Assembly (NCBI GenBank): GCA_900472485.1
Contig: UCII01000002.1
Coordinates: 369,061 to 433,060, forward strand
Origin: Hyphomicrobiales bacterium
GTDB taxonomy: Bacteria; Pseudomonadota; Alphaproteobacteria; Rhizobiales; Rhizobiaceae
DNA: 64,000 nucleotides
Reading direction: 5' to 3'
Shown here: positions 19,094 to 27,769 of the stretch, in pieces
Layout of the letters: every line of letters begins with the position of its first letter
How positions within the stretch are numbered: the stretch's first letter is position 1
Position numbers and translations under genes: made by a program
The notes under the pieces: generated by a model
The model's database searches: none
Seen by the model: only the letters and a program-made list of their open reading frames with translations
What the model was told of the DNA's origin: nothing

Positions 19094-19111
19094 AAGCAAT
19101 AAAATATGCTT
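19094..19111. promoter_or_regulatory. Candidate LysR-type binding site
   Basis: AAGCA and TGCTT form an inverted repeat spaced by 8 bases in the short AT-rich gap between the divergent aminotransferase and LysR genes, where such regulators usually bind. Based on symmetry and position only. Confidence 0.3.
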
Positions 19112-19144
19112 GCCAGTTTCTTCAGAAGATAGAAAATATATCTT

Positions 19145-20014
19145 ATGGACACGAAATTCCTCGAAAGCTTCCTCATCGTCGCCGAATGCGGATCGGTCGC
19201 CGAAGCCGCACGGCGCTTGAATATGACGCCGGCGGCGGTCGCTCAGCGCATAAGGGCGCTGGAGACGGAGCTCGGGCAGGTTTTGGTTTCTCGCGTGGGG
19301 CGCACCGTCCGGCCCACTGCTGCGGGTCTTGCCGTGCAGCGCCACGGACCGGTACTTGTGCGAACGGCGAGAGACCTGCGAGCAATAGCTGCAGGCGATC
19401 TCCCGAGCGGGCAACTTCGACTCGGCGCGACGGCGACAGCTATGACGGGCCTCATCCCTCAGATTATCGCGGCCCTCAGCGAGCGATTTCGGCAGATCGA
19501 CTATTTCCTGCAGCCGGGTTCGTCAGTGAACCTCTACCACGCAGTTTTGTCGGGTGAGCTGGATGCCGCTCTCATCATCGAGCCGCAATTCCCGATTCCG
19601 AAAGCATTCGGCTGGTCGACCATCCGGCGCGAACCCTTGGTCTTGCTGGCGCCCGTGGAGCTGCAAATTCACGATTTTCATCTGGCGCTTACGCAGCAGC
19701 CCTTCATTCGTTATGACCGCAATCAGTGGGGTGGCCAGATCGTCGACCGTTATCTCCGCCGTCATGCCATCAGCGTGCGCGAATGGGCGGAACTGGATGC
19801 GCTGGATGCCATTGCCGCACTGGTCGATCGCGGACTGGGCGTCGCGCTTGTTCCAGACTGGGCTCCGCCGTGGCCGGAGGGACTGCGGCTGCAAAAGCAT
19901 CGCATGGAAGATGGCGAGCTTCGCAATATGGGTGTGCTGTGGGCGAACTCCGGCCCGAGGATCGCGGCCATTCGCGCTTTTGTCGAGGCCTGTGAAGAGG
20001 TCTCCAAAACTTGA
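19145..20014 (+). CDS. LysR-family transcriptional regulator
   Basis: 289 residues. Residues 1-62 are the winged HTH (LESFLIVAECGSVAEAARRLNMTPAAVAQRIRALETELG), followed by a LysR substrate-binding domain (GQLRLGATATAMTGLIPQII onward). The start ATG has almost no ribosome site, though the reading frame is clear. It sits 111 bases from the divergent aminotransferase gene and 52 bases ahead of the aspartate-dehydrogenase-like gene, the classic arrangement for control of both neighbours. Confidence 0.9.
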   Translation: MDTKFLESFLIVAECGSVAEAARRLNMTPAAVAQRIRALETELGQVLVSRVGRTVRPTAAGLAVQRHGPVLVRTARDLRAIAAGDLPSGQLRLGATATAMTGLIPQIIAALSERFRQIDYFLQPGSSVNLYHAVLSGELDAALIIEPQFPIPKAFGWSTIRREPLVLLAPVELQIHDFHLALTQQPFIRYDRNQWGGQIVDRYLRRHAISVREWAELDALDAIAALVDRGLGVALVPDWAPPWPEGLRLQKHRMEDGELRNMGVLWANSGPRIAAIRAFVEACEEVSKT

Positions 20015-20066
20015 CAAGGGTTGCGACGAAGGTCGAGACCGGTGGCTCAGAAATCTACTTGGGGGG

Positions 20067-20837
20067 ATGATGAAATACAGAACTATAGGAATTATCGGCG
20101 CAGGCGTGATCGGCAAAAGCCTGTTCGACTATGTCGGCAGTCTCGATGGGGTCGAGGTCGCTTATATTCTCGTATCCGACAAGAACAAATATGCGCAGAA
20201 TGCCGCCATGGCTGCGCTCGTCACGGATGACGCCGAGCATGCGCTCGACCGGAAGGCGGACCTTGTGCTCGAATCCGCGACGCCGGCTCTTCTGAGTAGG
20301 CTGGGGCCGGATATCCTTGCCCATTCGGACCTCTGCGGATTCAGTTGCTCCGCGCTGGCGGATCGCACCGTGGAGGCGGCGATGCATGCGGCGGCCAGCA
20401 GGAGCGGACGACGCCTCTTCGTTCCACACGGCGCCGTTCTCGGTCTCGATGGTCTGCGCGATGGCCGTGAGCAAATCGAAAAAGTAGTGATAACCACAAC
20501 GAAGAGCGGCGCGAGTCTCGGCCAGCCGGCCGACGCCAAGGGAACGCTCTTCGATGGCTCGACCCGCGAGGCCTGCATGCGGTTTCCGCGCAACGTCAAT
20601 GTCCATGCCGCCGTTGCCTTTGCGGGCATCGGTTTTGACCGTACCCGCAGCATCGTCGTCGCCGATCCCGATACGAAAACGATGCGGCACCATATAGCGG
20701 TTTCCGGCAGGGGTCTCGAATGGGATATTTCGGTGAGTTCGCGGTCGCTCGGCGGTGTAACCGGCTCTTATACCCCGGCCTCGGCCATCGGATCGCTGAA
20801 GAGAATTCTTGGCGCCGATGTTTTCGCCAACGCCTGA
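20067..20837 (+). CDS. Aspartate dehydrogenase-like NAD(P)-dependent oxidoreductase
   Basis: 256 residues from ATG 20067 (preceded by a G-run ribosome site; the ORF upstream to 19554 is out-of-frame LysR sequence). N-terminal Rossmann motif IGIIGAGVIGKSLFDYV. The rest matches the L-aspartate dehydrogenase / DUF108 family: VLESATPALLSRLG, then RRLFVPHGAVLGLDGL, and KSGASLG. Members oxidise L-aspartate to iminoaspartate with NAD(P)+, feeding NAD synthesis or amino-acid catabolism. The neighbouring aminotransferase and LysR gene favour a catabolic role over housekeeping NAD synthesis; nadA and nadC are not here. Confidence 0.78.
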   Translation: MMKYRTIGIIGAGVIGKSLFDYVGSLDGVEVAYILVSDKNKYAQNAAMAALVTDDAEHALDRKADLVLESATPALLSRLGPDILAHSDLCGFSCSALADRTVEAAMHAAASRSGRRLFVPHGAVLGLDGLRDGREQIEKVVITTTKSGASLGQPADAKGTLFDGSTREACMRFPRNVNVHAAVAFAGIGFDRTRSIVVADPDTKTMRHHIAVSGRGLEWDISVSSRSLGGVTGSYTPASAIGSLKRILGADVFANA

Positions 20838-21041
20838 CATCGCGCGGCAGCCAGGAGCCGCTGTAGTGAAATATCGCCGATGCGGCTGCAGCTGCAAAGG
20901 ACGATTTTGCTACGGCCTTGATATGGTGATCGGAAACTTCCCGCCGCTGTGTAAAATTGACTTTGAGCACCTTGCTGGAAGATTGTGAATTCAAGGGAAA
21001 CCTGCGAACATGAAAGCAGTTTCTCTTCTGGCGGTTCCTTC

Positions 21042-21425
21042 ATGGACAAAAAAACCGATGCGATCGATGTCGAGGTTGGATTGCGCATTCGATTGCGTCG
21101 GGAGGAATTGTCAATTGCGCAGGATGTATTGGCCGAGAAGCTTCGCATAAGCCCTCAACAGCTCGATAGATGCGAACGCGGCATCGAAAAAATCAGCGCT
21201 GGCCGCCTTCTGCGCATTTCAGAAATCCTCGCTGTACCGGTCATGTTTTTCTTCGAAAGTGCATCGGACGACGCCTTTCCCTCCAAGGAAGCGCTGACTG
21301 ATTTTCGACTTGCGAAGCATCACAAGGCCGTTCTGCGTACGGCCTTGTCCGGGATCGAGGACAAGCGGTTGCGGGCGAAGATCCTCGCTTTCGTGCAATC
21401 ATCCAAACCTGACAACGAGCGCTGA
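21042..21425 (+). CDS. XRE-family HTH regulator, first gene of the YcaO/TfuA operon
   Basis: 127 residues from ATG 21042; the frame is open to a GTG at 20985. Residues 8-62 are a Cro/CI-type HTH (VGLRIRLRREELSIAQDVLAEKLRISPQQLDRCERGIEKISAGRLLRI), followed by a ~60-residue helical tail. Upstream, TTGACT at 20957 is a perfect -35 but no good -10 is seen 17 bases on. The next gene starts 9 bases after the stop, so this is the promoter-proximal cistron of a five-gene unit and probably regulates it. Confidence 0.8.
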   Translation: MDKKTDAIDVEVGLRIRLRREELSIAQDVLAEKLRISPQQLDRCERGIEKISAGRLLRISEILAVPVMFFFESASDDAFPSKEALTDFRLAKHHKAVLRTALSGIEDKRLRAKILAFVQSSKPDNER

Positions 21426-21434
21426 CCTGGCAAG

Positions 21435-23240
21435 ATGACATTTCATTTAACGACACTCGGCAGTTGTGCCCTTTATGATGAGAAAGGTGATCGCGTGAAC
21501 GTGCCGAGGCAGGCGCTGCTCATGCTGGCCTATCTCTACGATTGCCGGCAGCCGATACCACGGAAAGATCTGGCCGCTTTTCTTTGGTCCAGCAATCTTC
21601 AGGCCGCCGGCGCCAATTTGAGGTCGACCCTGCTGCGGTTGGCGACTGTAACGTCCAAATCCCCCGAACCGTTGATCGGCGGTGCCATGACGGACATCAC
21701 CTTGAACTTCAACGCGTTGCGGTGCGACCTAGATAGCATCGAAAATGCGTCCGGCGTTGCCAAGCTCGGCGCGCTCGCCGATGCCGTCGCCAAGACGTTC
21801 CTGCCGGCTCACGGCAATGGCTCCGGAGCTGTGGCTGTCTGGGTACGCGATGTTCGGGCACGGTTTGCACGGGAGCTACGAGCAGAATTCTTCAAGACGA
21901 TGAGCCAACCTTCCTGGTCTCAAAACCGCGGCGAATTGAAGCGTGCAGCCATGCTTCTGCTGGACTGGGACCAGACCGATGATGAAGTCAGGGTCGCGCT
22001 CGGCGAGAAAATCACGTCTTACAGTCAGCTGATTGGCGTCACGAGAGATCCGAATTCAGACCCGCCGGCTCAGGATATGATTGCGATCGCCGACAGCGGA
22101 GTGCCACGTATCGCTCTGCTTCCTCCCGAGACCCTGGAGGATTCAGAGCGTGCCGGGTCGGTCGCCAATGCAGTCATCGAAGACCTGACGATCAGTCTTT
22201 GTGTCGATCGAAGCGTATCCGTCGTCGCGCCCTATACCGCTGAACAGATTCGCTCCTCAAACGACAAGGCTGGCCTTCTCAAGCAACATAATGTCGTCTA
22301 CGCGCTCGATACGAAGAGGACGGGCGACAGTCTTTTTGCGCAGCTGATTTTCATGCCGCGCGACGAAATTGTCTGGGCAACGCGCGTTCAATTGGATAGC
22401 GCGGCCATAACGGAGCATCGCAACGAGATCGCCACTGCGATCCAGCACTCCATCATCGAGCGTGTGGGCGCCTTCCACCACATAGTTTCTGACTTTAGCT
22501 GCAAGCCTGAAGCCTATTTTGCCTATCTCAAGGGCGTCCAATGCCTGTCCCGCCTGAGCCTTCAGAATGTCCGCCGCGCACGCAAGCATTTTAAGGAGGC
22601 TCTCGAGCACGAGCGGGGTTTTGCCGCAGCACTTGCGGGCATTGCCAGAACCTTGACGATGGAATGGGTTCTGACGGCTCGCGGCGATGGCGATCTGTTG
22701 CATCAAGCGGAAAAAATGGCGGCCGATGCAATCCACGATGACAGCCAATTCGCCGGGGGCTTTAAGGAAATCGGCGTCGCCCGGCTCTACCGCGGCAATA
22801 TCGACGGCAGCCTTGAGGCTCTATCGAACGCCGAGGACCTAAGCCCGTATTATGCGGATGTGATTTGCAGCCACGCCGACAGCCTTACCCATGGCGCCAA
22901 TCCGAAAGCGGCATTGGAGAAGGTCGCGACGGCTCTTGATCTCAATCCGCTTGCTCCGGACTACTATTATTGGACCGCGGCAGGTGCCAGCTATTTCACT
23001 GGAGAATATATGGAAACGCTGGCCTATCTGGACAGGATGAGAGACGCGGGACCAGCAAGCAGGCTTGCGGCGGCAAGCTGGGCAATGCTGGGGGATCTCG
23101 CGAAGGCCAAGATGTATCGACAGCGCGCCCTGCGCGACAATCCGAATTTCGATCTTGAGGCATGGCTTGCCATGATTCCAATCAAGGAAAAGTGGCAGAT
23201 TGAGCATTACAGGGAAGGCCTGTTGAAGGCCGGTTTTTGA
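21435..23240 (+). CDS. SARP-like winged-helix regulator with TolB-like and TPR regions
   Basis: 601 residues. The N-terminal ~95 residues are an OmpR/SARP-type winged helix (LTTLGSCALYDEKG, QALLMLAYL, PRKDLAAFLWSS, ANLRSTLLRL), the form used by pathway-specific activators. Residues ~220-330 resemble the TolB/FlgO-like domain often found between such a winged helix and TPRs (RIALLPPETLEDSE, VVYALDTKRTGDSLFAQL). From ~350 to the end are helical TPR-like repeats. No nucleotide-binding motif is seen. It lies 9 bases after the HTH gene and 12 bases before the small peptide gene, so it is a cluster-situated regulator of the YcaO/TfuA operon. Confidence 0.8.
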   Translation: MTFHLTTLGSCALYDEKGDRVNVPRQALLMLAYLYDCRQPIPRKDLAAFLWSSNLQAAGANLRSTLLRLATVTSKSPEPLIGGAMTDITLNFNALRCDLDSIENASGVAKLGALADAVAKTFLPAHGNGSGAVAVWVRDVRARFARELRAEFFKTMSQPSWSQNRGELKRAAMLLLDWDQTDDEVRVALGEKITSYSQLIGVTRDPNSDPPAQDMIAIADSGVPRIALLPPETLEDSERAGSVANAVIEDLTISLCVDRSVSVVAPYTAEQIRSSNDKAGLLKQHNVVYALDTKRTGDSLFAQLIFMPRDEIVWATRVQLDSAAITEHRNEIATAIQHSIIERVGAFHHIVSDFSCKPEAYFAYLKGVQCLSRLSLQNVRRARKHFKEALEHERGFAAALAGIARTLTMEWVLTARGDGDLLHQAEKMAADAIHDDSQFAGGFKEIGVARLYRGNIDGSLEALSNAEDLSPYYADVICSHADSLTHGANPKAALEKVATALDLNPLAPDYYYWTAAGASYFTGEYMETLAYLDRMRDAGPASRLAAASWAMLGDLAKAKMYRQRALRDNPNFDLEAWLAMIPIKEKWQIEHYREGLLKAGF

Positions 23241-23252
23241 GAGGAAGAGATT

Positions 23253-23471
23253 ATGGCAAAGGCAGTTCTGATTGGAATTAAGGGTGAAAAGGGGCTTTGG
23301 TTGGCTGACCTCGAAAAGGGGACCATCGTTCGATACACGCGGAGGCTGACGGGCGATCTGGGGAAGGCTGAATCCTGGCGGGCCAAAGGGATCAGAGTGG
23401 AGAAAGATGTCGATTTCGCTGTGGCGTTGACGTCGGCAGGCGACGTGGCGTCGGGCCTCTTTGAAGGCTAG
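23253..23471 (+). CDS. 72-residue peptide, candidate substrate of the YcaO/TfuA enzymes
   Basis: 72 residues from an ATG with an excellent GAGAGGAAGAG ribosome site. It lies 12 bases after the SARP-like gene and 13 bases before ycaO, the position precursor peptides often take in YcaO clusters. Composition: strongly charged first half (KGEKGLW, LEKGT, RYTRR), no Cys at all, Thr/Ser in the C-terminal third, ending GDVASGLFEG. Absence of Cys argues against thiazoline formation; backbone thioamidation, which needs none, or Ser/Thr modification would remain possible. It could instead be a carrier or accessory protein. Function is inference from position. Confidence 0.7.
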   Translation: MAKAVLIGIKGEKGLWLADLEKGTIVRYTRRLTGDLGKAESWRAKGIRVEKDVDFAVALTSAGDVASGLFEG

Positions 23472-23484
23472 GCACTCGTGATCG

Positions 23485-24657
23485 GTGTCAAACAACTTTA
23501 GAGCATTCCCTCCTGGCGAAACCTTGTCGAGGGTTTGGCCCTATCTGGGACGACTTGGCATAACCCGTGTTGGCCGCCAGACCGAGCTCGATCGCATAGG
23601 CATTCCCGTTTGGTGCGCCTACGCCCCGAATTCGAGGGCAATCGTCATCGCTCAGGGAAAAGGTCTGGACGATGTCTCCGCGAAGACATCCGCGGTGATG
23701 GAAGCAATCGAGCGATCTGTCGCGACCCAACCTTCCTGTTCAGCGTTGATGGCAAGCCAGGATGATCTTGCCGCAAGCGGCCATGCCACGGATTGCCTGG
23801 AGGATCTGCTGGCGATCGGCGCACAACCGGTAGAGACGACGGAACAGATCGGATGGTCTCAAGCCCACGATCTGGCTAAGAACGCCTCGATATTCGTACC
23901 TTTCGAGGCCATTCATCTTGACCGGACGCATGTCCGCCCACGCTTTTGGATATCATCGGACGGATTGGCGTCGGGGAATACTTGGCATGAGGCGGTCCTG
24001 CACGGGCTGCTGGAGCGGGTAGAGCGCGATGCTTGCGTCCTTTGGAACGTCGACGAGCCGGAGTCTCGGCATGCACGCCGGATAGATCCGCAAAGCATCG
24101 AAGATGAGGGTGTTTGCGAGATGTTGGAGAAGATTTTCTCGGCAGGCTTCGATCTCGCCCTTTTCGATGTGACGAGCGATCTGACCGTCGCTTCCATCGT
24201 CGCATTGCTGCGGCCGAAAGGCGATGATGGCTCGCTCCGATATGTCGACTTGACCATGGGGGCAGGGGCATCCTTGTCTCCCGATGTGGCCGCAGCCCGG
24301 GCAATTTCCGAGGCTGTGCAGTCGCGGATGACCTTCATCGCTGGTGCCAGAGATGATCTTGTCCCGGAACTGTTCTCTCGCCGCGCCGATCCTGCTCACC
24401 TGCAGTCGTTCCAGGCGCGATGCACGACGAACCTGAACGAACTGCCGACGATGTCGGCCGGGTCTGCGCAAGATGCGCTCGGCCAGCTTGTCGAGGCTTT
24501 GCTGGAAGGCGGTATTGACCAGCTTTATGCCATCGAGCTGGCACCCGAATGGCTGCCGGCATCGGTGATAAAGGTTTTCGCGCCGCAGCTCGAACATCCG
24601 GACGGCGATCGCCGCATTCGTTTCGGCAGCCGCGCATTGTCAAAGAGTTTCCTGTGA
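23485..24657 (+). CDS. YcaO-domain cyclodehydratase/thioamidase-like enzyme
   Basis: 390 residues from GTG 23485. YcaO enzymes use ATP to activate a peptide backbone amide, giving azolines or thioamides. The ATP/Mg motifs are visible: E73-x-x-E76-R77, E177-x-x-E180-x-D182 and S275-E276-x-x-Q279-x-R281. The C-terminus (ALSKSFL) lacks the Pro-rich tail of many azoline-forming YcaO proteins. No ThiF-like partner protein or flavin dehydrogenase is encoded nearby. Its stop overlaps the GTG of tfuA by 4 bases, so the two are translationally coupled and probably act as a complex, as in YcaO-TfuA thioamidation systems. Confidence 0.9.
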   Translation: MSNNFRAFPPGETLSRVWPYLGRLGITRVGRQTELDRIGIPVWCAYAPNSRAIVIAQGKGLDDVSAKTSAVMEAIERSVATQPSCSALMASQDDLAASGHATDCLEDLLAIGAQPVETTEQIGWSQAHDLAKNASIFVPFEAIHLDRTHVRPRFWISSDGLASGNTWHEAVLHGLLERVERDACVLWNVDEPESRHARRIDPQSIEDEGVCEMLEKIFSAGFDLALFDVTSDLTVASIVALLRPKGDDGSLRYVDLTMGAGASLSPDVAAARAISEAVQSRMTFIAGARDDLVPELFSRRADPAHLQSFQARCTTNLNELPTMSAGSAQDALGQLVEALLEGGIDQLYAIELAPEWLPASVIKVFAPQLEHPDGDRRIRFGSRALSKSFL

Positions 24658-25358
24658 AAGTCATCTTCGTGGGGCCGAGCCTGCCCGATGCCAAAGCGCA
24701 TATCGACAATACGATGGTCATACGACCGCCGGCGTGCCAAGGTGACGTCGTCAGAGCTCTTGAGGATGGCGCGGTTGCTATCGGCCTCATCGACGGCCAG
24801 TTCGAGTTCGTCGCGCCCGTCTGGCACAAGGAGTTGCTCTTTGCCCTATCTCAGGGCGTTCCCGTATTTGGAGCGGCCAGCATGGGAGCGCTCCGCGCGA
24901 TGGAATGCCAGGCCTACGGCATGATCGGCATCGGCAGGATATTCGGTGACTATGCCTCCGGTCTCCGGGAGGAAGATGCGGATGTTGCTCTCCTTCATGG
25001 CCCTGCGGAATTGGGCTATCCCCCTTTGTCGGTGCCATTGGTCAATGTCGATGCGACGATAGAGACCGCGATCGATCAAGCCATTATCGGCAAGGAAGAG
25101 GCTCTGCGGCTCTCCCGGGCAGCACGGCGTCTCTTCTTCAAGGATCGGACTTGGAGACGTCTCGCCGATGCCGCCGACATGGACATAGGGCAGGTGAGGG
25201 CTCTCGTCGCAAAAGCATGGACCGATCAAAAGCGTAACGACGCCATGGAGCTCATCCGCGCCATTGCCGAGGCGCCGTTGCCGGCACATATGACGGACTG
25301 GTCTTTCAATGCAACTCCGCTGTGGCGCAAACTTTTCCCACAATTTTACCGTATGTAA
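24654..25358 (+). CDS. TfuA-like protein
   Basis: 234 residues starting at the GTG overlapping the ycaO stop. TfuA core features: VKVIFVGPSLP at the N-terminus, GDVVRALEDGAVAIGLIDGQF, and VFGAASMGALRAMEC with the conserved Ser at 77, followed by GIGRIFGDYASG. TfuA was first named for its need in trifolitoxin production in Rhizobium leguminosarum; elsewhere YcaO-TfuA pairs thioamidate a peptide backbone, TfuA being thought to help supply or deliver sulfide. It ends the five-gene operon. No transporter or protease gene follows. Confidence 0.9.
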   Translation: MKVIFVGPSLPDAKAHIDNTMVIRPPACQGDVVRALEDGAVAIGLIDGQFEFVAPVWHKELLFALSQGVPVFGAASMGALRAMECQAYGMIGIGRIFGDYASGLREEDADVALLHGPAELGYPPLSVPLVNVDATIETAIDQAIIGKEEALRLSRAARRLFFKDRTWRRLADAADMDIGQVRALVAKAWTDQKRNDAMELIRAIAEAPLPAHMTDWSFNATPLWRKLFPQFYRM

Positions 25359-25379
25359 TTGATTCAAAAATACATGCAT

Positions 25380-25405
25380 TGCGTGTGCAACGCTTTTGCA
25401 ACGCA
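25380..25405. other. Stem-loop downstream of tfuA
   Basis: TGCGT-g-TGCA pairs with TGCAACGCA around a 7-base loop: nine pairs with one bulged G, 22 bases past the tfuA stop. No T-run follows. It may be an mRNA 3' structure or an operator for the next small gene. Confidence 0.3.
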
Positions 25406-25464
25406 CCATATCAATCGAAATATGCCAATCTACCCCAACGATATCATTTGTTGGGGCTTTTAAC

Positions 25465-25686
25465 GTGACTGATTTCGAGGGACAGGAACGCCAGGGAGAG
25501 ATTTTGGCGCTTGCAAAAATGATGCAGTATGCCGGAGGAATCGCAAGTGAGCTCAACGCATCGCAGGCCGTATTCCTTATAAAAGCAGCACAAGCCGCTC
25601 TTCTTTCGATGTTAGAAACCGAGTTCCCGAGGCTATCCGGTGAGCATCTGAACGGGCTTGTCAGCGACACACATGGTCACTGTTAG
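25465..25686 (+). CDS. Small hypothetical protein downstream of tfuA
   Basis: 73 residues from GTG 25465; a TTG at 25396 in the same frame would add 23 residues. Mostly helical (GEILALAKMMQYAGGIASELNASQAVFLIKAAQAALLSML) with a single Cys as the last residue. I do not recognise it. It is co-directional with tfuA after a 106-base gap that holds a stem-loop, so it may be outside the operon. Confidence 0.5.
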   Translation: MTDFEGQERQGEILALAKMMQYAGGIASELNASQAVFLIKAAQAALLSMLETEFPRLSGEHLNGLVSDTHGHC

Positions 25687-25842
25687 CAAGCTCGGGTCCT
25701 TTTGTTATCAACGGCGCTCACAAACAGAAACTTCAAGAGATCGAGCTTGCGTAGAAGAGCACTAACCAGAGTGGGATGGTCCGTGAGAAAAGTGAGCTCC
25801 ACCGATGCAGCAGGCATCGTCGCGGATTTCAAAGAAGGGAAT

Positions 25843-25932
25843 ATGAGGATTGCGCTTATAATATTTGGAGCAATCATCACTGCATGGCTTGCGATTGCCT
25901 ACAATATCTGCCGTTCGCTGAACTGGCTCTGA
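25843..25932 (+). CDS. Possible 29-residue membrane peptide
   Basis: ATG 25843 with AAAGAAGGGA upstream. The product MRIALIIFGAIITAWLAIAY plus nine residues is one transmembrane helix with a short polar tail. The frame is open to 25702, but the upstream part looks unlike protein. No relative recognised. Confidence 0.35.
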   Translation: MRIALIIFGAIITAWLAIAYNICRSLNWL

Positions 25933-26172
25933 TCTAAGGCTGTGGCACGGGAATCGTGAGATGACCCGGATCACGTCTGTAAGCAATTGTTTATCGCGCC
26001 TACCGGTGTCGCAATCCCATGCTGCTTCATACCGCCGAGTGTACCGTTCCGTCCGCAAACTCTATGGGCACGGTCAACGGCGGAAAGGACCTAGGAGAAC
26101 TTGGCCGGCATATGGCAGTCTTTGCTCATGCCCAGCTTACGTGGGGTTGCCAGCAGTCTCGCGGTGGAGACG

Positions 26173-26466
26173 ATGATGGAAAGGTTGAAACGCTTCGCAC
26201 AAGGCGCTTTGTCGCAGAGCGAGCTCGAAGTCATAAAGCGGGTATTCGACTTAGCTACGACGCAGAGCTGGTTCGATGATGCTCAATACAGCCGGGATGG
26301 CTTTGCCGTCGCGCTGATCAACCTGTTTCGATGCGGAATGGTCAATCCGACCCAGCTGGAAAAGATCGCGCTGTTTTGGGCATTGAGCGACTTTTCCCAG
26401 ACCATGTCGAGCACACAACGGGCTAAACTGAGATCACTCTACGGCCGATGCGAGGTAGAGGGGTAG
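26173..26466 (+). CDS. Hypothetical helical protein
   Basis: 97 residues from ATG 26173 (GGTGGAG upstream); the frame is open to 26101. All-helical and mixed charge (LSQSELEVIKRVFDLATTQSWFDDAQY, LEKIALFWALSDFSQTM). One Cys in the middle and one near the end. Family not recognised. It is convergent with the ring-cleavage cluster; 26467-26710 between them holds nothing I can support. Confidence 0.5.
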   Translation: MMERLKRFAQGALSQSELEVIKRVFDLATTQSWFDDAQYSRDGFAVALINLFRCGMVNPTQLEKIALFWALSDFSQTMSSTQRAKLRSLYGRCEVEG

Positions 26467-26710
26467 GTTTCCTATTGAATGGAGCCGTTCCCCATTCTCA
26501 GGATTGGCAACCGAACGGATATTGTGATTGATCCCGATTATCCCTGCAAAGCCGATGCCCGTCGGTACCGATTTCGTGTCTCTGGAATCCACGATGATCG
26601 CAGGGAGAGCCATCGTAATGACAGCAACTTTAACGCGTATTTCTAGCATAACATGCATTATGGAACTAAAACCGACGTGGCATCGCCTTGGGAGTGCCCG
26701 AACAATGTCC

Positions 26711-27769
26711 CTAATCACGGGGAAAAATACGACCTTCGAACAGTTTTCTTGCCGTACGGATCGTACCCGCAGCCTTGATTTGCCCTTCGGCGTCGATGTC
26801 CAGAAACACTTCCATGCTGCCTGTAGGATGCTCGATCTGATAGCGACCATCCGCTGGCGCCCGAACCAGCTTCCCGGCCGGGCTGTCCGGTAGCCGGGTC
26901 GCCGTCGCAACGGTTACAGCAGCGAGCACGCCTACCGACGCATGCACCCGATGCGGAATGAAGCTGCGTGTCGAAATGGCGCCACCCGCCAGAGGAGCCG
27001 AGATCAGCGTCATTTTCGGGACCGACGCTGACCTTACATCACCGAGGTTCATCAGTGGTCCTGCCTTGAGCCGGATCGCTTCGATGCGCGCCTTGATCTC
27101 GGTATTGGCTTCAAGTTCCTCGCGGGTTTCCGAACCGGTGAGACCGAAGTCCGAGGCGCGCATGATCACGCAAGGCATTCCATTGTCGATAAGCGTGGCC
27201 TCAATCCCATCGATCACGTCGACGTCATGGCCGGTCGGAAGAAGTGCGCCGCACATCGACCCGGCGATGTCGGAAAAAAACAGCGGGACTGCGGCGTGAC
27301 TACCCGGCACGCCAGCGATCACGGTGTCGCCGCCATATGTCACGCGGCCATCAGGTGTTTCGATTCTTGCGATCGCCACTTCGCCTGAATTGAGCATGTG
27401 AATTCGGACTTCGGTGACATCGCCCGTCGGTTCAACAAGCCCGCGCTCGATGGCCGCCGGCCCTACGCCTGCTAGGATGTTGCCACACCCTTGTGCATCG
27501 CTGACAAGTGCCTGGTCGACGAAGACCTGCAGGAAGAGATAGTCGACGTCGGCGTCAGTCCGCGTCGACCCTGAGAGGACGGCCACCTTGGAGGTCAGCG
27601 GGTCCGCGCCGCCGATGCCGTCAATCTGACGAGGATCGGGGGAGCCCATAATCCTTAGCAGAAGATCGTCGCGCACTGTCTTGTCGGACGGAAGGTGTTC
27701 GGCAAGAAAATAGGCACCCTTCGAGGTGCCCCCTCGCATCCACAGGCAAGGAATGCCGTCCTCAGACAT
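26711..27769 (-). CDS. galD: 4-oxalomesaconate tautomerase (GalD, PrpF-like fold)
   Basis: 352 residues from ATG 27769; it overlaps the upstream aldolase gene by 8 bases. The family start [20 protein letters not shown] is diagnostic for the PrpF/GalD group, and [15 protein letters not shown] carries the catalytic Cys of this diaminopimelate-epimerase-like fold. GalD converts the keto form of oxalomesaconate to the enol form during gallate and protocatechuate 4,5-cleavage. Its company (hydratase, aldolase, dioxygenase) supports that role over a methylaconitate isomerase. Last gene of the leftward operon 30157-26711. Confidence 0.85.
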   Translation of the reverse strand: MSEDGIPCLWMRGGTSKGAYFLAEHLPSDKTVRDDLLLRIMGSPDPRQIDGIGGADPLTSKVAVLSGSTRTDADVDYLFLQVFVDQALVSDAQGCGNILAGVGPAAIERGLVEPTGDVTEVRIHMLNSGEVAIARIETPDGRVTYGGDTVIAGVPGSHAAVPLFFSDIAGSMCGALLPTGHDVDVIDGIEATLIDNGMPCVIMRASDFGLTGSETREELEANTEIKARIEAIRLKAGPLMNLGDVRSASVPKMTLISAPLAGGAISTRSFIPHRVHASVGVLAAVTVATATRLPDSPAGKLVRAPADGRYQIEHPTGSMEVFLDIDAEGQIKAAGTIRTARKLFEGRIFPRD

